DNA of 39,636 nt from Bacteroidota bacterium (GTDB lineage Bacteria; Bacteroidota; Bacteroidia; Chitinophagales; Chitinophagaceae). Location of the stretch: positions 1 to 39,636 of the forward strand of contig JABDFX010000017.1 in NCBI GenBank assembly GCA_013286315.1, read 5' to 3'. The translations under genes and the position numbers were made by a program. Shown here in pieces: positions 8,931 through 16,710 of this stretch. Below the pieces are notes generated by a model that searched no databases, was not told the DNA's origin, and saw only the letters and a program-made list of their open reading frames with translations. Every line of letters begins with the position of its first letter. Positions within the stretch are counted from its first letter, which is position 1.

Positions 8931-9557
8931 ATGTTCAAGTTTAAACTTCAGCAGGTGAATGAAAAGAAGATTGCCTTTTTTGATTTTGACGGCACAATCA
9001 CAACCAAAGACAGTTTGCCGGAAATTATAAAATTTCTGAAGGGGAGAACTGCATATTATACCGGGATCTTATTGAATATGCATTGGTTCATGGCTCATCA
9101 GATCAATCTCATATCGGGCGACCTGTTAAAAGAAAAAATACTTTCTTATTTTTTTTCCGGGACGCTGGAAAATATTTTTCAGGAGCAATGTGACCTGTTT
9201 GCGGACCGCGTACTGCCTGGTTTGATCAGACAGGGAGCTATCGCCGAAATGGATCAACTCCGGAAAGAAGGTTTTGAGATGGTCATTGTTTCGGCGTCCG
9301 CAGAAAATTGGATCAGGAATTTTGCGAAGCGGCTGTCCCTGGAATTAATTGCCACCAAACTGGAAGTGAAGAATGGTGTGGTCACGGGGAAAATTGAAGG
9401 AAAGAATTGTAAAGGCGGCCAGAAAGTACTTTGCATAAAGGAGCGATGGGATCTGGCGGCTTATGAAGAAATTTATGTTTATGGTGATACAGCTGCTGAC
9501 AAACCCATGATGGCACTGGCAACCCGATCATTTTATCAGCCATTCAGAAAAGCATGA
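8931..9557 (+). CDS. HAD-IB family phosphatase
   Basis: A 208-residue haloacid-dehalogenase hydrolase of the SerB-like IB type. Motif I is FFDFDGT (Asp18 nucleophile, Asp20), motif II is VIVSASAENW, motif III is in the KGGQK region, and motif IV is YGDTAADKPMM. The cap is alpha-helical and short, as in phosphoserine-phosphatase relatives. The gene lies directly after the UbiA-family transferase and overlaps the next GT2 gene by 4 nt (ATGA), so translational coupling is likely. In mycobacteria the phosphoribosyl-lipid is dephosphorylated by an unrelated PAP2-type enzyme. This HAD protein may do that job here (inference), although free phosphoserine or another phosphomonoester cannot be excluded. 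ATG at 8931 was chosen; a GTG at 8955 is an alternative. Confidence 0.85.
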   Translation: MFKFKLQQVNEKKIAFFDFDGTITTKDSLPEIIKFLKGRTAYYTGILLNMHWFMAHQINLISGDLLKEKILSYFFSGTLENIFQEQCDLFADRVLPGLIRQGAIAEMDQLRKEGFEMVIVSASAENWIRNFAKRLSLELIATKLEVKNGVVTGKIEGKNCKGGQKVLCIKERWDLAAYEEIYVYGDTAADKPMMALATRSFYQPFRKA

Positions 9558-10768
9558 TTTTTTTTTACCTGATATGTCATATCATCACCTGGGCGGTATT
9601 TATTTATTTCGCTGCAAACACGCTGTATCTTTTTGTTATGGCGCTTTTTGGCCGGCTGACCAGGGCGAGGAAATATATTATACAAAGTGAAAAACACCGT
9701 ATTGCAGTGCTTATTCCCAGTTTCAGGGAGGATCAGGTTATTGTAGATACAGCGCTTCAAACCAGGGAACATGATTATCCCGGATCCCGGTTTACAATCA
9801 CTGTTATAGCTGATAAGCTGAAACCGGAAACGATGCAAATGCTAAAGCAGATTCCGGTGAATGTTTTAGAAGTAAATCTGGGTATGAAGTCACGTTCTCT
9901 TCATGCAGCACTTGAATCACCGGAGATCAGAGATTCCGAAATCGTCATGATCCTGGACGCAGACAATATCATGGCGCCCGGCTGTCTGGAAAAAGTGAAT
10001 GCAGCATTCCATGCAGGGATCAAGGCTATGCAATGTCACCGCACGGCAAAAAATAAAAATTCCGAGGTAGCCCTGCTGGATGCGATGAGTGAGGAAATCA
10101 ATACAAACCTGTTCCGGCGCGGTCCGGCGCTTGCGGGTTTATCAGCTACACCGAACGGTTCCGGGATGGCTTTTGATACGACGCTTATACGTGATATATT
10201 TTCATCCCGGGAAATTCTCGAAAATCCGGGAGAAGACAGGGAGATTGATATGCAACTGATACAACGCAAAATAAAAATGGAATTTCTGGATGATGCATTT
10301 ATCTATGACGAAAAAGTTGCTACTGCAGGCGTATTTGAAAAACAACGTATCCGCTGGCTGGAAGCACAGGTAAATCATGTGCGGCGGTTTTTTGACGGCG
10401 ATATGAAGACAGGCCAGAAAACCATTGTTTTCATCAACAAGTTTTTTCAGAATTTATTGCTTCCCCGCGTGTTGACCCTGGTGGTTTTTTCCATTATCAT
10501 GGTCATACTTCTAATTCAGCATTTATTTCAACTGCCTTTGATCAGGCCGGTGTTCGTTGTATGGGCATCCATGATGGGCCTTTATTTATTAACACTGCTG
10601 ATTTCCATACCCCGCATATTTTATAGCACCAAAACATTATGGGCCATGAGCCGGCTTCCGTTACTCATGTTTGCGATGATGCGTGCAGTTCTGCAAATGA
10701 AAAAAAAACGAAGAGAGTTTATTCATACACCGAAGACTTTTGTAGAAAGCCAAAAGCCTAAAGCCTAA
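9554..10768 (+). CDS. Membrane GT2 glycosyltransferase
   Basis: A 404-residue family 2 glycosyltransferase. One transmembrane helix precedes the catalytic domain and two or three follow it (LTLVVFSIIMVILLIQ, VVWASMMGLYLLTLLISI). The catalytic signature includes IAVLIPSFRED, the DxD motif MILDADN, a GED-like EDREIDMQL, and QRIRWLEAQ (QxxRW), as in processive, cellulose-synthase-like GT2 enzymes. The start overlaps the HAD stop. The last residues (SQKPKA) and the TAA stop are encoded by heptanucleotide array C, so the native C-terminus may have been replaced by repeat expansion. Role: polysaccharide synthesis or export at the inner membrane; sugar unknown. Confidence 0.88.
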   Translation: MIFFYLICHIITWAVFIYFAANTLYLFVMALFGRLTRARKYIIQSEKHRIAVLIPSFREDQVIVDTALQTREHDYPGSRFTITVIADKLKPETMQMLKQIPVNVLEVNLGMKSRSLHAALESPEIRDSEIVMILDADNIMAPGCLEKVNAAFHAGIKAMQCHRTAKNKNSEVALLDAMSEEINTNLFRRGPALAGLSATPNGSGMAFDTTLIRDIFSSREILENPGEDREIDMQLIQRKIKMEFLDDAFIYDEKVATAGVFEKQRIRWLEAQVNHVRRFFDGDMKTGQKTIVFINKFFQNLLLPRVLTLVVFSIIMVILLIQHLFQLPLIRPVFVVWASMMGLYLLTLLISIPRIFYSTKTLWAMSRLPLLMFAMMRAVLQMKKKRREFIHTPKTFVESQKPKA

Positions 10769-10780
10769 AGCCCAAGACAA
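10746..10780. repeat. Heptanucleotide array C (AAAGCCT)
   Basis: Units AAAGCCA, AAAGCCT, AAAGCCT and AAAGCCC, then a degenerate AAGACAA. They cover the last codons and the TAA stop of the GT2 gene that ends at 10768. Confidence 0.85.
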
Positions 10781-10814
10781 GTGTGGTAAATGTGGAAGGC
10801 CACATTCACCACAC
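10781..10814. terminator. Bidirectional hairpin between convergent GT2 genes
   Basis: GTGTGGTAAATGTGG (10781-10795) pairs with CCACATTCACCACAC (10800-10814) at 14 of 15 positions around the loop AAGG. It sits between arrays C and D in a convergent junction, so it could terminate both genes, although no strong T-tract follows. The stem sequence GTGTGGTGAATG is also present in the arms of the inverted repeat at 1620-1818. Confidence 0.65.
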
Positions 10815-10825
10815 TACAAAGTCCG

Positions 10826-10874
10826 GCGTTACGAGTTAAGCGTTAAGCGTTAAGCGTTAAGCGTTCAGCTTACA
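10826..10874. repeat. Heptanucleotide array D (GCGTTAA)
   Basis: Units GCGTTAC, GAGTTAA, three GCGTTAA, GCGTTCA and GCTTACA in one register. The last unit contains the TAA stop (minus strand) of the GT2 gene at 10870. Confidence 0.88.
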
Positions 10875-11787
10875 CAGGGGATTTACTGGAATGAGTCAGA
10901 TTGTAAGTTATTCCCTTCAGGAACCATTTTAGTTTTATAAAATGACCGCTGATCAGACAGGCGATAATTGTTTTGGGAATCGTAAACAGAATAAAAAAAA
11001 GGCCGAATACCAGCAAATTAAATGCTGAACTATTTCTACGCATATACAAAATGCGGTTTCTCGTAAGATAATATGTTTTCATAGGGTTTTCCTTGCCCAC
11101 CGTCATCGATTCTTTATGCAAAATGGTGGCGTCAGACTGATACCAGATAAGGTATCCCGCTTTTTGCACCCTTGCCGACCAATCCCATTCCTCGTAATAA
11201 AGGAAAAAATTCTCGGGGAACAGACCGGTTTTTTCAATCACTTCTTTTTTTACCATCATCGCACAGCCATGCGCGCCATTCGTGACACCTGACACATTGT
11301 ATTGTCCGTTATCTGTTTCATGATCGCCGATGGAGGATGTTCTTCCGGTAAATGGATTCATCGGCCGGAAGCCCGCGTATTGAATAATGCGGGGGTCGTC
11401 GAAATATTTTATTTTGGGACAAACAATCCCGATAGAGGGGTTTTGGTAAAATGGCTGAATCAGGCGCTGGATGATATCGGGCGTGAGATCGGTATCGTTA
11501 TTTACTATAAAAACAAATTCGCCCCGGGCCTGTCGTATTCCCCAGTTATTTCCCCCCGCGAATCCCAGGTTCTTTGTACTTACCAGAAGTCTTGCATTCG
11601 GATAATCGACGCCTTTGAAGATGGTCCCGGGATCCTCACTGGAAGCCATATCACATATCAGTATTTCGAAAAAGGGATAAAGCAGTCTTTTGCTGGATTC
11701 CAAAAATTCCGCCGTAACGGCCGCCTGATTATAATTCAGCGTAATGATGGAAACAAGGGGTTGATAACCTGCTTCGGATAAATTCAT
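10870..11787 (-). CDS. GT2 glycosyltransferase, rhamnosyltransferase (WbbL-like) type
   Basis: A 305-residue family 2 glycosyltransferase. The N-terminal nucleotide-sugar fold begins VSIITLNYNQAAVT. Then come NLGFAGGNNWGIRQA and the DxD-type motif FIVNNDTDLTPD, and later FFLYYEEWDWSARVQKAGY, a pattern common in WbbL/RfbF-type rhamnosyltransferases. One hydrophobic segment lies near the C-terminus (LLVFGLFFILFTIPKTIIA). It probably adds one sugar to a lipid-linked repeat unit on the cytoplasmic face. It lies 37 nt downstream of the priming sugar transferase, so it is probably in the same operon. Donor specificity cannot be read from the sequence. Confidence 0.88.
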   Translation of the reverse strand: MNLSEAGYQPLVSIITLNYNQAAVTAEFLESSKRLLYPFFEILICDMASSEDPGTIFKGVDYPNARLLVSTKNLGFAGGNNWGIRQARGEFVFIVNNDTDLTPDIIQRLIQPFYQNPSIGIVCPKIKYFDDPRIIQYAGFRPMNPFTGRTSSIGDHETDNGQYNVSGVTNGAHGCAMMVKKEVIEKTGLFPENFFLYYEEWDWSARVQKAGYLIWYQSDATILHKESMTVGKENPMKTYYLTRNRILYMRRNSSAFNLLVFGLFFILFTIPKTIIACLISGHFIKLKWFLKGITYNLTHSSKSPV

Positions 11788-11824
11788 TCCGGGAAGATAA
11801 TACGGAATGCCGGTCTGTAAAATC

Positions 11825-12994
11825 TTAAGCGCTTGATTTTTGAATAATAGCAGAAGGCGTATTGGCCATTATCCAAAGGTCGTACATGAAATTATACTTG
11901 TTGGCATAATCAATATCCAGACTGATTCTTTCTTCCACAGACATGTCTTCGCGACCTCTTTTTTTGATCTGCCACAGACCGGTCATACCGGCCGGCGCGA
12001 GAAAGCGCTGGGCGCACTGGTCTGTTGTCAGCGTTGCTGCTTCGTAAAGCGGAAGAGGGCGGTTACCAACCAGCGACATATCTCCCATCAATACATTCAG
12101 CAACTGGGGTAATTCGTCCAGACTGGTATTTCTCAGAAATTCACCTACTCTGGTAACACGGGGATCGTTATTGAATTTGAAGAAAGTCGGTTCCTTTTTT
12201 TCATCTTCTGTATATTGATTCAGATGTGAAAGTTCCTGCACACGGCTTTCCGCCCCGGTGAACATGGTTCTGAATTTAAAGAAGTCAAATATTCTGTAAC
12301 CACGGCCCGCTCTTTTTGAGATATAAAAAGTGGGTCCTTTGGATTCAATCCGGATGGCCAGTGCAATCAGAAAAAACAGTGGACTTAATAGAATCAAGGC
12401 GGTCAGCGAAACCAGTATATCAAAACTGCGTTTCAAAATACTATGCAGATTAGTAGTGGAAACAACCCTGGCTTCGTCTTCTTTGAGGCTGACGTTCATT
12501 TCGATGGCTTTCGATTTCACCTTATTCAAAAAACGCACTTTGCCCAACAGTGAATTATGTTCAGAAGCTTCTATCAGCATGATATCGTCGGCCAGCATAT
12601 GCTTTTTATACAGAGCCATATCTGCTTCGCCCAGATGCGCTGAATCCATTATAAAGGGGATGCTGTTAAACTGTGGGGTGCTCTGAAGGAACTGAACGAA
12701 TTTTTTTACAGTTGAAAAATCAAAACTCGATTCACAAAAAATAACTTCGGGCAATGTATTTTTTTCCTGCTCAATAGAACGTTTTAATTCAGCACGCGCG
12801 TTATCGATGCTGTCGGAGGCATAACCACGTTTGAAAAGTTTAACTAATTTTTCAATATTGGCAGGATTTTTGCCGATATAATAAAATCCGCTGTGAACAA
12901 TACTTATGCTCGCGCAAACCTCTTTTGCGGGCAGGCTATATCTTACAAAAACTTTTGCTTTGTAAGCAGATTTGGGTAGAATTGTAAAATCCAT
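11825..12994 (-). CDS. Priming sugar-phosphate transferase with receiver-like N-terminal domain
   Basis: The C-terminal half is a bacterial sugar transferase domain (WcaJ/PglC family). It has a membrane-entering segment (RSFDILVSLTALILLSPLFF), then KFRTM, DELPQLLNVLMGDMSLVGNRP and GMTGLWQI, and it should load the first sugar-1-phosphate onto undecaprenyl phosphate. The N-terminal 190 or so residues lack the usual transmembrane helices. Instead they resemble an alpha/beta receiver-like fold (PEVIFCESSFDFSTV, IPFIMDSA, DDIMLIEA) without a clear phospho-acceptor Asp. A genuine CheY-like gene ends 39 nt upstream of this ATG. A TTG at 13018 would add eight residues; ATG at 12994 (MDFTILPKS) was preferred. 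Confidence 0.9.
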   Translation of the reverse strand: MDFTILPKSAYKAKVFVRYSLPAKEVCASISIVHSGFYYIGKNPANIEKLVKLFKRGYASDSIDNARAELKRSIEQEKNTLPEVIFCESSFDFSTVKKFVQFLQSTPQFNSIPFIMDSAHLGEADMALYKKHMLADDIMLIEASEHNSLLGKVRFLNKVKSKAIEMNVSLKEDEARVVSTTNLHSILKRSFDILVSLTALILLSPLFFLIALAIRIESKGPTFYISKRAGRGYRIFDFFKFRTMFTGAESRVQELSHLNQYTEDEKKEPTFFKFNNDPRVTRVGEFLRNTSLDELPQLLNVLMGDMSLVGNRPLPLYEAATLTTDQCAQRFLAPAGMTGLWQIKKRGREDMSVEERISLDIDYANKYNFMYDLWIMANTPSAIIQKSSA

Positions 12995-13033
12995 ATTCAG
13001 GTTAACATTAATTTTCAAAAGTACCGTCAGCGA

Positions 13034-13438
13034 TTAAACTGCTTTCATCGGGTAATAGGTATCCAGTGATTTATTCTCTATCAATTGTTGTACCGCGTTC
13101 ACCAGGTATACCGGATTAAACGGTTTCAGAAAATATTTTTGAACTGAATAAGCTGAACATTTTTCTTCCGTTTCCTCGGCATTCAAACCAGATAAAACCA
13201 TCACCGGAATATTTTTATAAATTCCACTGGATGATAACTGTTGTATCAGTTCCCAGTTTTCCAGGTCCGGCAATTGCGGATCAGCAATAATCAGATGTGG
13301 AAAGTTTCTCTTCGACAACCAGTGCATTGCTGAACAACCATCTGGTACTGTTATTACCTGATAAGATTTTCCGAGTACTGTTTGAAGCAAAAACCGAATC
13401 GCCTTACTGTCGTCTACTGCTAAAATTTGCTTTTTCAT
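13034..13438 (-). CDS. Single-domain CheY-like response regulator
   Basis: A 134-residue stand-alone receiver domain. The acidic pair is Asp9/Asp10 (ILAVDDS), the phospho-acceptor is Asp53 (LIIADPQLPD), the switch residue is Ser83 (VMVLSG), and the conserved Lys is Lys105 (YFLKPFNP). All catalytic positions are present, so phosphorylation is expected. There is no output domain and no kinase gene in the window. It sits directly upstream of the priming transferase, whose N-terminus looks like a degenerate receiver, which suggests post-translational control of polysaccharide initiation by protein contact (inference). A GTG at 13468 would extend it by ten residues; the ATG at 13438 aligns with the normal start of receivers. 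Confidence 0.93.
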   Translation of the reverse strand: MKKQILAVDDSKAIRFLLQTVLGKSYQVITVPDGCSAMHWLSKRNFPHLIIADPQLPDLENWELIQQLSSSGIYKNIPVMVLSGLNAEETEEKCSAYSVQKYFLKPFNPVYLVNAVQQLIENKSLDTYYPMKAV

Positions 13439-13764
13439 GGGCAGAAGTCCTTGATTTAAATTTGACACTATTCCTCAGTAGGCTGGAATTTTTGGTACAC
13501 GGCTACAAACGGTATTGGCATCTAAGGTTAGACTTTAGATATGGATGAACATCAGGAATTATAAGAAATGAATCAGCAATCTTGTGGGGATTTCAAGGAT
13601 GGATGGCTGATTATACCCGAATGAATGGGAATTTGAGGGCTTCAGAGGAATTGAACGGATTATTAGAAATTCTACGATAAAAGTAGGTATTTTTTCCTAA
13701 GATCCAAATAATGCCTGCCCTTTTTTTAACCAGCTGTATAATACAATCAAAAAATCGTGCCGGG
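13439..13764. other. Intergenic region upstream of the response regulator
   Basis: 326 nt without a supported gene on either strand. It holds a short inverted repeat, ATCTAA (13520-13525) with TTAGAT (13535-13540). It must contain the promoter of the regulator/transferase/GT2 unit, but no clean TAnnTTTG box was found on the minus strand (closest: TACCGTTTG near 13507-13515, one base too long). Confidence 0.5.
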
Positions 13765-15015
13765 TTATGGATGAATATCCCTTGATGATTTATCCCATGT
13801 TACAGGCTGTTTGCGGCCGATGAACCGGAAGAAGCCCAGGAACATCGACAAGTTCATAAAAAAGAAGTAATAAGGTATGTAGAAAGCCTTGATTTTCAAG
13901 TTTCGGCGGGCGAATAACCATCCGGCGACTGCGATTGAGTAAAATACGATCTGGGCTAGTAAAAAGATCTCGTAAAAGCTCCTTTGCCCATTCACAACCA
14001 GTGAAACGTTTGTAAAAAAACAAATGAGCAGGCAAACAGGGCATAGTGTCCATCGCAGGATTCTGTGCGAAATAAATTGAAAAGATAAAAGAGGATACTT
14101 ATACACGTTAAAAAGCTTTTTAAGTATGATCATGGCCTGAAAGGCCCCTGCAGCAATTCGTACTTTTCGCTTTTGTTCCTCCCTGATTGAAACGGAAGCA
14201 GACTCCGTAGCATAAGCTTTTGGTTCATACCGGACAAGATATCCATCCAAACATATTTTCAGCGACTGAACAAAGTCTTCAATGATGATATCTTCGGCGA
14301 TCTGGTGAAAATGGGAGGTCTTTACGGAAAATAATTCTCCCGCCGCACCCACAACGGAATACAATTCCGAATCCAGTTTTTTGAGAAGGGATTCATATTT
14401 CCAATAAATACTTTCTCCGGATCCAACGGCATTGTCTCTCCCTTCGGAGATTATTTTTTTTTCTCCGGCCACAGCAGCTACCAATGGGTCGGCATAGTGT
14501 TTCAGGATTTCCCGCACAGCGGTTTTATTAATCAGGGTATTCGCGTCAGAAAATATTACATAGGGGGTTTCTACATATTTCATCGCCCGGTTTATTGCCG
14601 CCACTTTTCCCTTTCTTTCTGTTTGGTGCAATAATAACACGCTGCTATATCCGCGAATGATATCAGCTGTCGCATCTGTTGAACCATCCGTTATGAAGAT
14701 CCACCTGAGTTTGCCTGCAGGATAATCCAGATCCAGACTGTTTCTCAATTTAATTTCTATGCAATCAGCTTCATTATAGGCAGCAACGACGAGTGTTACG
14801 TCGGGTTCAAAAATGATTGGCGGGTCGACAGCTGACGGTTGACAGTTGACAGTTTTTTCGTTGTCCGATGATCCCGGGCTAGCGTTAAGCGTTAAGCGTT
14901 GAGCGTTCGGCTTAAAAAGTCTTTTTAGTTTTATAATCAGGTAAATGAGTAAACCGTATCCGATATAACTATAGAAAATAATAAACAGGCTGAAAAAAAA
15001 CAGAAACTTAACCAT
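13765..15015 (-). CDS. Membrane GT2 glycosyltransferase with heptad-repeat insertion
   Basis: About 416 residues. An N-terminal transmembrane helix (residues 4-29) is followed by a linker and the GT2 catalytic domain: VTLVVAAYNEADCIE, ITDGSTDATADI, FSDANTLINK, IIEDFVQSLKI, and the Q/RxxRW-like EEQKRKVRIAAGA. At least two C-terminal transmembrane segments follow, so it is probably processive (poly-N-acetylglucosamine-synthase-like). The linker (residues 34-64) is encoded by two heptanucleotide arrays (feature at 14827-14915) and is probably not part of the ancestral enzyme. ATG at 15015 (MVKFLFFF) was preferred over TTG at 15021. It is separated from the downstream regulator by 326 nt. Confidence 0.88.
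   Translation of the reverse strand: MVKFLFFFSLFIIFYSYIGYGLLIYLIIKLKRLFKPNAQRLTLNASPGSSDNEKTVNCQPSAVDPPIIFEPDVTLVVAAYNEADCIEIKLRNSLDLDYPAGKLRWIFITDGSTDATADIIRGYSSVLLLHQTERKGKVAAINRAMKYVETPYVIFSDANTLINKTAVREILKHYADPLVAAVAGEKKIISEGRDNAVGSGESIYWKYESLLKKLDSELYSVVGAAGELFSVKTSHFHQIAEDIIIEDFVQSLKICLDGYLVRYEPKAYATESASVSIREEQKRKVRIAAGAFQAMIILKKLFNVYKYPLLSFQFISHRILRWTLCPVCLLICFFTNVSLVVNGQRSFYEIFLLAQIVFYSIAVAGWLFARRNLKIKAFYIPYYFFFMNLSMFLGFFRFIGRKQPVTWDKSSRDIHP
14827..14915. repeat. Two heptanucleotide arrays E inside a GT2 coding sequence
   Basis: Array E1 (14827-14854) has GACAGCT, GACGGTT, GACAGTT and GACAGTT. Array E2 (14881-14915) has AGCGTTA, AGCGTTA, AGCGTTG, AGCGTTC and GGCTTAA. Both are read through in the GT2 frame (minus strand), encoding residues about 34-46 (NAQRLTLNA) and 54-64. 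Two TAA triplets already present in E2 lie in the two unused frames. By simple arithmetic, adding one more identical AGCGTTA unit would put a TAA in the coding frame. Confidence 0.88.
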
Positions 15016-15377
15016 TGTCAACCATTGGTGGGCGCTAATTTAAAAGATTCAACCGAGGGGGCGGCCGATATTCATTTTATTCTTTTATTGCGAACCGTAA
15101 AAACGACGGATCATGGCTGTCATTTAATTTTGGTTTCTGGATTTAATTATTATTTTTGACCGGATTGGTTCTTCTAATCAGTTGATTGCCTGTATATAAT
15201 CACATTTTTAAGCTTTCCTGGGCAGAAGAATCATACCATGGGCAAAATGATCACGCAACGTGATGACCGGCGGTGAAAGCATTGACTTCTTCTGATTCCT
15301 TTCTGAAAATAACCCGTTCGAATATCTGAAAAACATTCACATGCAGAACTGTTATCCCAGATCTGTTTATATCGAAA
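15016..15377. other. Divergent intergenic region with promoter and palindrome
   Basis: 362 nt between the minus-strand GT2 gene and the plus-strand GT1 gene, with no supported ORF. It holds a good Bacteroidota promoter at 15129-15158. In the GT1 leader there is a perfect small palindrome, ATCACG CAA CGTGAT (15250-15264), which could be an operator or a hairpin. The implied leader of roughly 210 nt before the GT1 ATG is long for this group. Confidence 0.6.
15129..15158 (+). promoter_or_regulatory. Bacteroidota promoter TTTG-N18-TATTTTTG
   Basis: TTTG at 15129-15132 and TATTTTTG at 15151-15158, spaced 18 nt. This is a near-ideal match to the TTTG / TAnnTTTG sigma-ABfr consensus. It points toward the GT1 gene at 15378. 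Confidence 0.65.
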
Positions 15378-16589
15378 ATGGCGCACCAATTCATAAAAAA
15401 CAGGGATATTGTCTTATTCAGTTTTCAGCCATGGAACCTGGGGATTGCCTTCAATTTTAAGGATATGGCGTTTGAACTTGCCCGTTATAACCGGGTATTG
15501 TTCATAGATCGTGCCCACGACAGGCGTTCGATCCTGAAAAGAATCTTTGTCCCGAAAAAGCGGGAAACGGAAAACAGGGGAACACCCGAGCTGATCCAGG
15601 ATAATATGTGGATACTTCATCCCAGGTCGATGCTGGAATCGGGCAATTGGTCACCTACATATAAACTTTTTGATTTCTTCAACAGAACGAATAATAAAAG
15701 ACTGTCAGCGGAGATCAAAAAAGCGATTCGTGATTTGAATTTCACTGATTGCCTGATGATCAATGACAATGATTTCTTCAGGGGTTTGTATCAGAAATCC
15801 CTCCTGCCGATCCGTGATTACATTTTTTATATACGGGATGCGCTGACCAGCCAGCCCTATTTTAGAAAATATGGTCCCCGCTGCGAAATGGAAATGATTC
15901 AAAAAGCGGATCTCGTTGTGGCCAATTCCGCCTGGCTAGCGGAATATGCCGGGCAATGGAACCCAAATAGTGTCGATATTGGTCAGGGTTGTAACCTGGA
16001 AGGTTTTATAAAGGAAGATCTGCCCGAGCCCATAGATATGAAATCGATTCCAAGGCCCATTGCAGGCTATTGCGGCGCCGTGAATTCCATGAGACTGGAT
16101 GAGCAGCTTCTCATGGATATTGCGCGCTCCCTGCCTGAAATAAGCCTTGTATTGGTTGGGCCTGCGGACAGCCGGTTCGCCAATAGTCAGCTCAGACTCC
16201 TGAACAATGTATATTTTCTCGGATTAAAACCACCGGATCAGGCTGCAGCTTATGTACATCAGTTCACTGTATGCATAAATCCCCAATCCGTAAATCCGTT
16301 GACGATGGGCAATTACCCGAGAAAAATAGATGAATACCTGGCCTCCGGCAAACCGGTCGTTGCCACAGCAACGGCAGCGATGGAAATGTTTCGCGCATTC
16401 ACTGAATTATGCAATTCAAAAGAAGAATTTATAAAGGCGATCCGGAAGCTGGTGAATCAGCCGGACACCGACTCCGGAAAATCAAGGGATGAAAGAAGAA
16501 ATTTTGCGCTGACCCATAGTTGGGAGAATTCGATCGGCGCACTGGGAGACGCATTTTATTCCACAGAAAAAAAGTATAGTACAACATAA
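15378..16589 (+). CDS. GT1-family (GT-B fold) glycosyltransferase
   Basis: 403 residues with no signal peptide or clear transmembrane helix. The N-terminal half (FSFQPWNLGIAFNFKDMAFELARYNRVLFID) looks like the acceptor-binding Rossmann domain of GT-B enzymes. The C-terminal half carries IAGYCGAVNSMRLDEQLL, ISLVLVGPADSRF, VYFLGLKPPDQAAAY and the donor-site segment PRKIDEYLASGKPVVATAT, typical of family 1/4 transferases. It probably acts in the cytoplasm on the same polysaccharide as the neighbouring GT2 enzymes (inference from context). ATG at 15378 was chosen; the upstream ATG at 15341 is in another frame. Substrate unknown. Confidence 0.82.
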   Translation: MAHQFIKNRDIVLFSFQPWNLGIAFNFKDMAFELARYNRVLFIDRAHDRRSILKRIFVPKKRETENRGTPELIQDNMWILHPRSMLESGNWSPTYKLFDFFNRTNNKRLSAEIKKAIRDLNFTDCLMINDNDFFRGLYQKSLLPIRDYIFYIRDALTSQPYFRKYGPRCEMEMIQKADLVVANSAWLAEYAGQWNPNSVDIGQGCNLEGFIKEDLPEPIDMKSIPRPIAGYCGAVNSMRLDEQLLMDIARSLPEISLVLVGPADSRFANSQLRLLNNVYFLGLKPPDQAAAYVHQFTVCINPQSVNPLTMGNYPRKIDEYLASGKPVVATATAAMEMFRAFTELCNSKEEFIKAIRKLVNQPDTDSGKSRDERRNFALTHSWENSIGALGDAFYSTEKKYSTT

Positions 16590-16657
16590 ATACAAATTGT
16601 ATCGTTTTGCCCATTATGATAAGTAAAGGAAGCATAACCGGTTACGACACATTTTGT

Positions 16658-16665
16658 ACCTTTGG
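16658..16665 (+). promoter_or_regulatory. -7 box TACCTTTG upstream of the T9SS mini-protein
   Basis: It matches TAnnTTTG and lies 45 nt before the ATG at 16711. No TTTG -33 element was found at the right spacing. The same core, GTACCTTTG, recurs in the grpE promoter. Confidence 0.5.
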
Positions 16666-16710
16666 CAAAATTTTGGTATATTGTATCCCTGGAACCTTAT
16701 CCAGTAAACT

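Noticed and set aside
13439-13764. Small gene or ncRNA between the GT2 and regulator genes
   Set aside because: No open frame with a plausible start and no strong terminator hairpin with T-tract; only a short inverted repeat.
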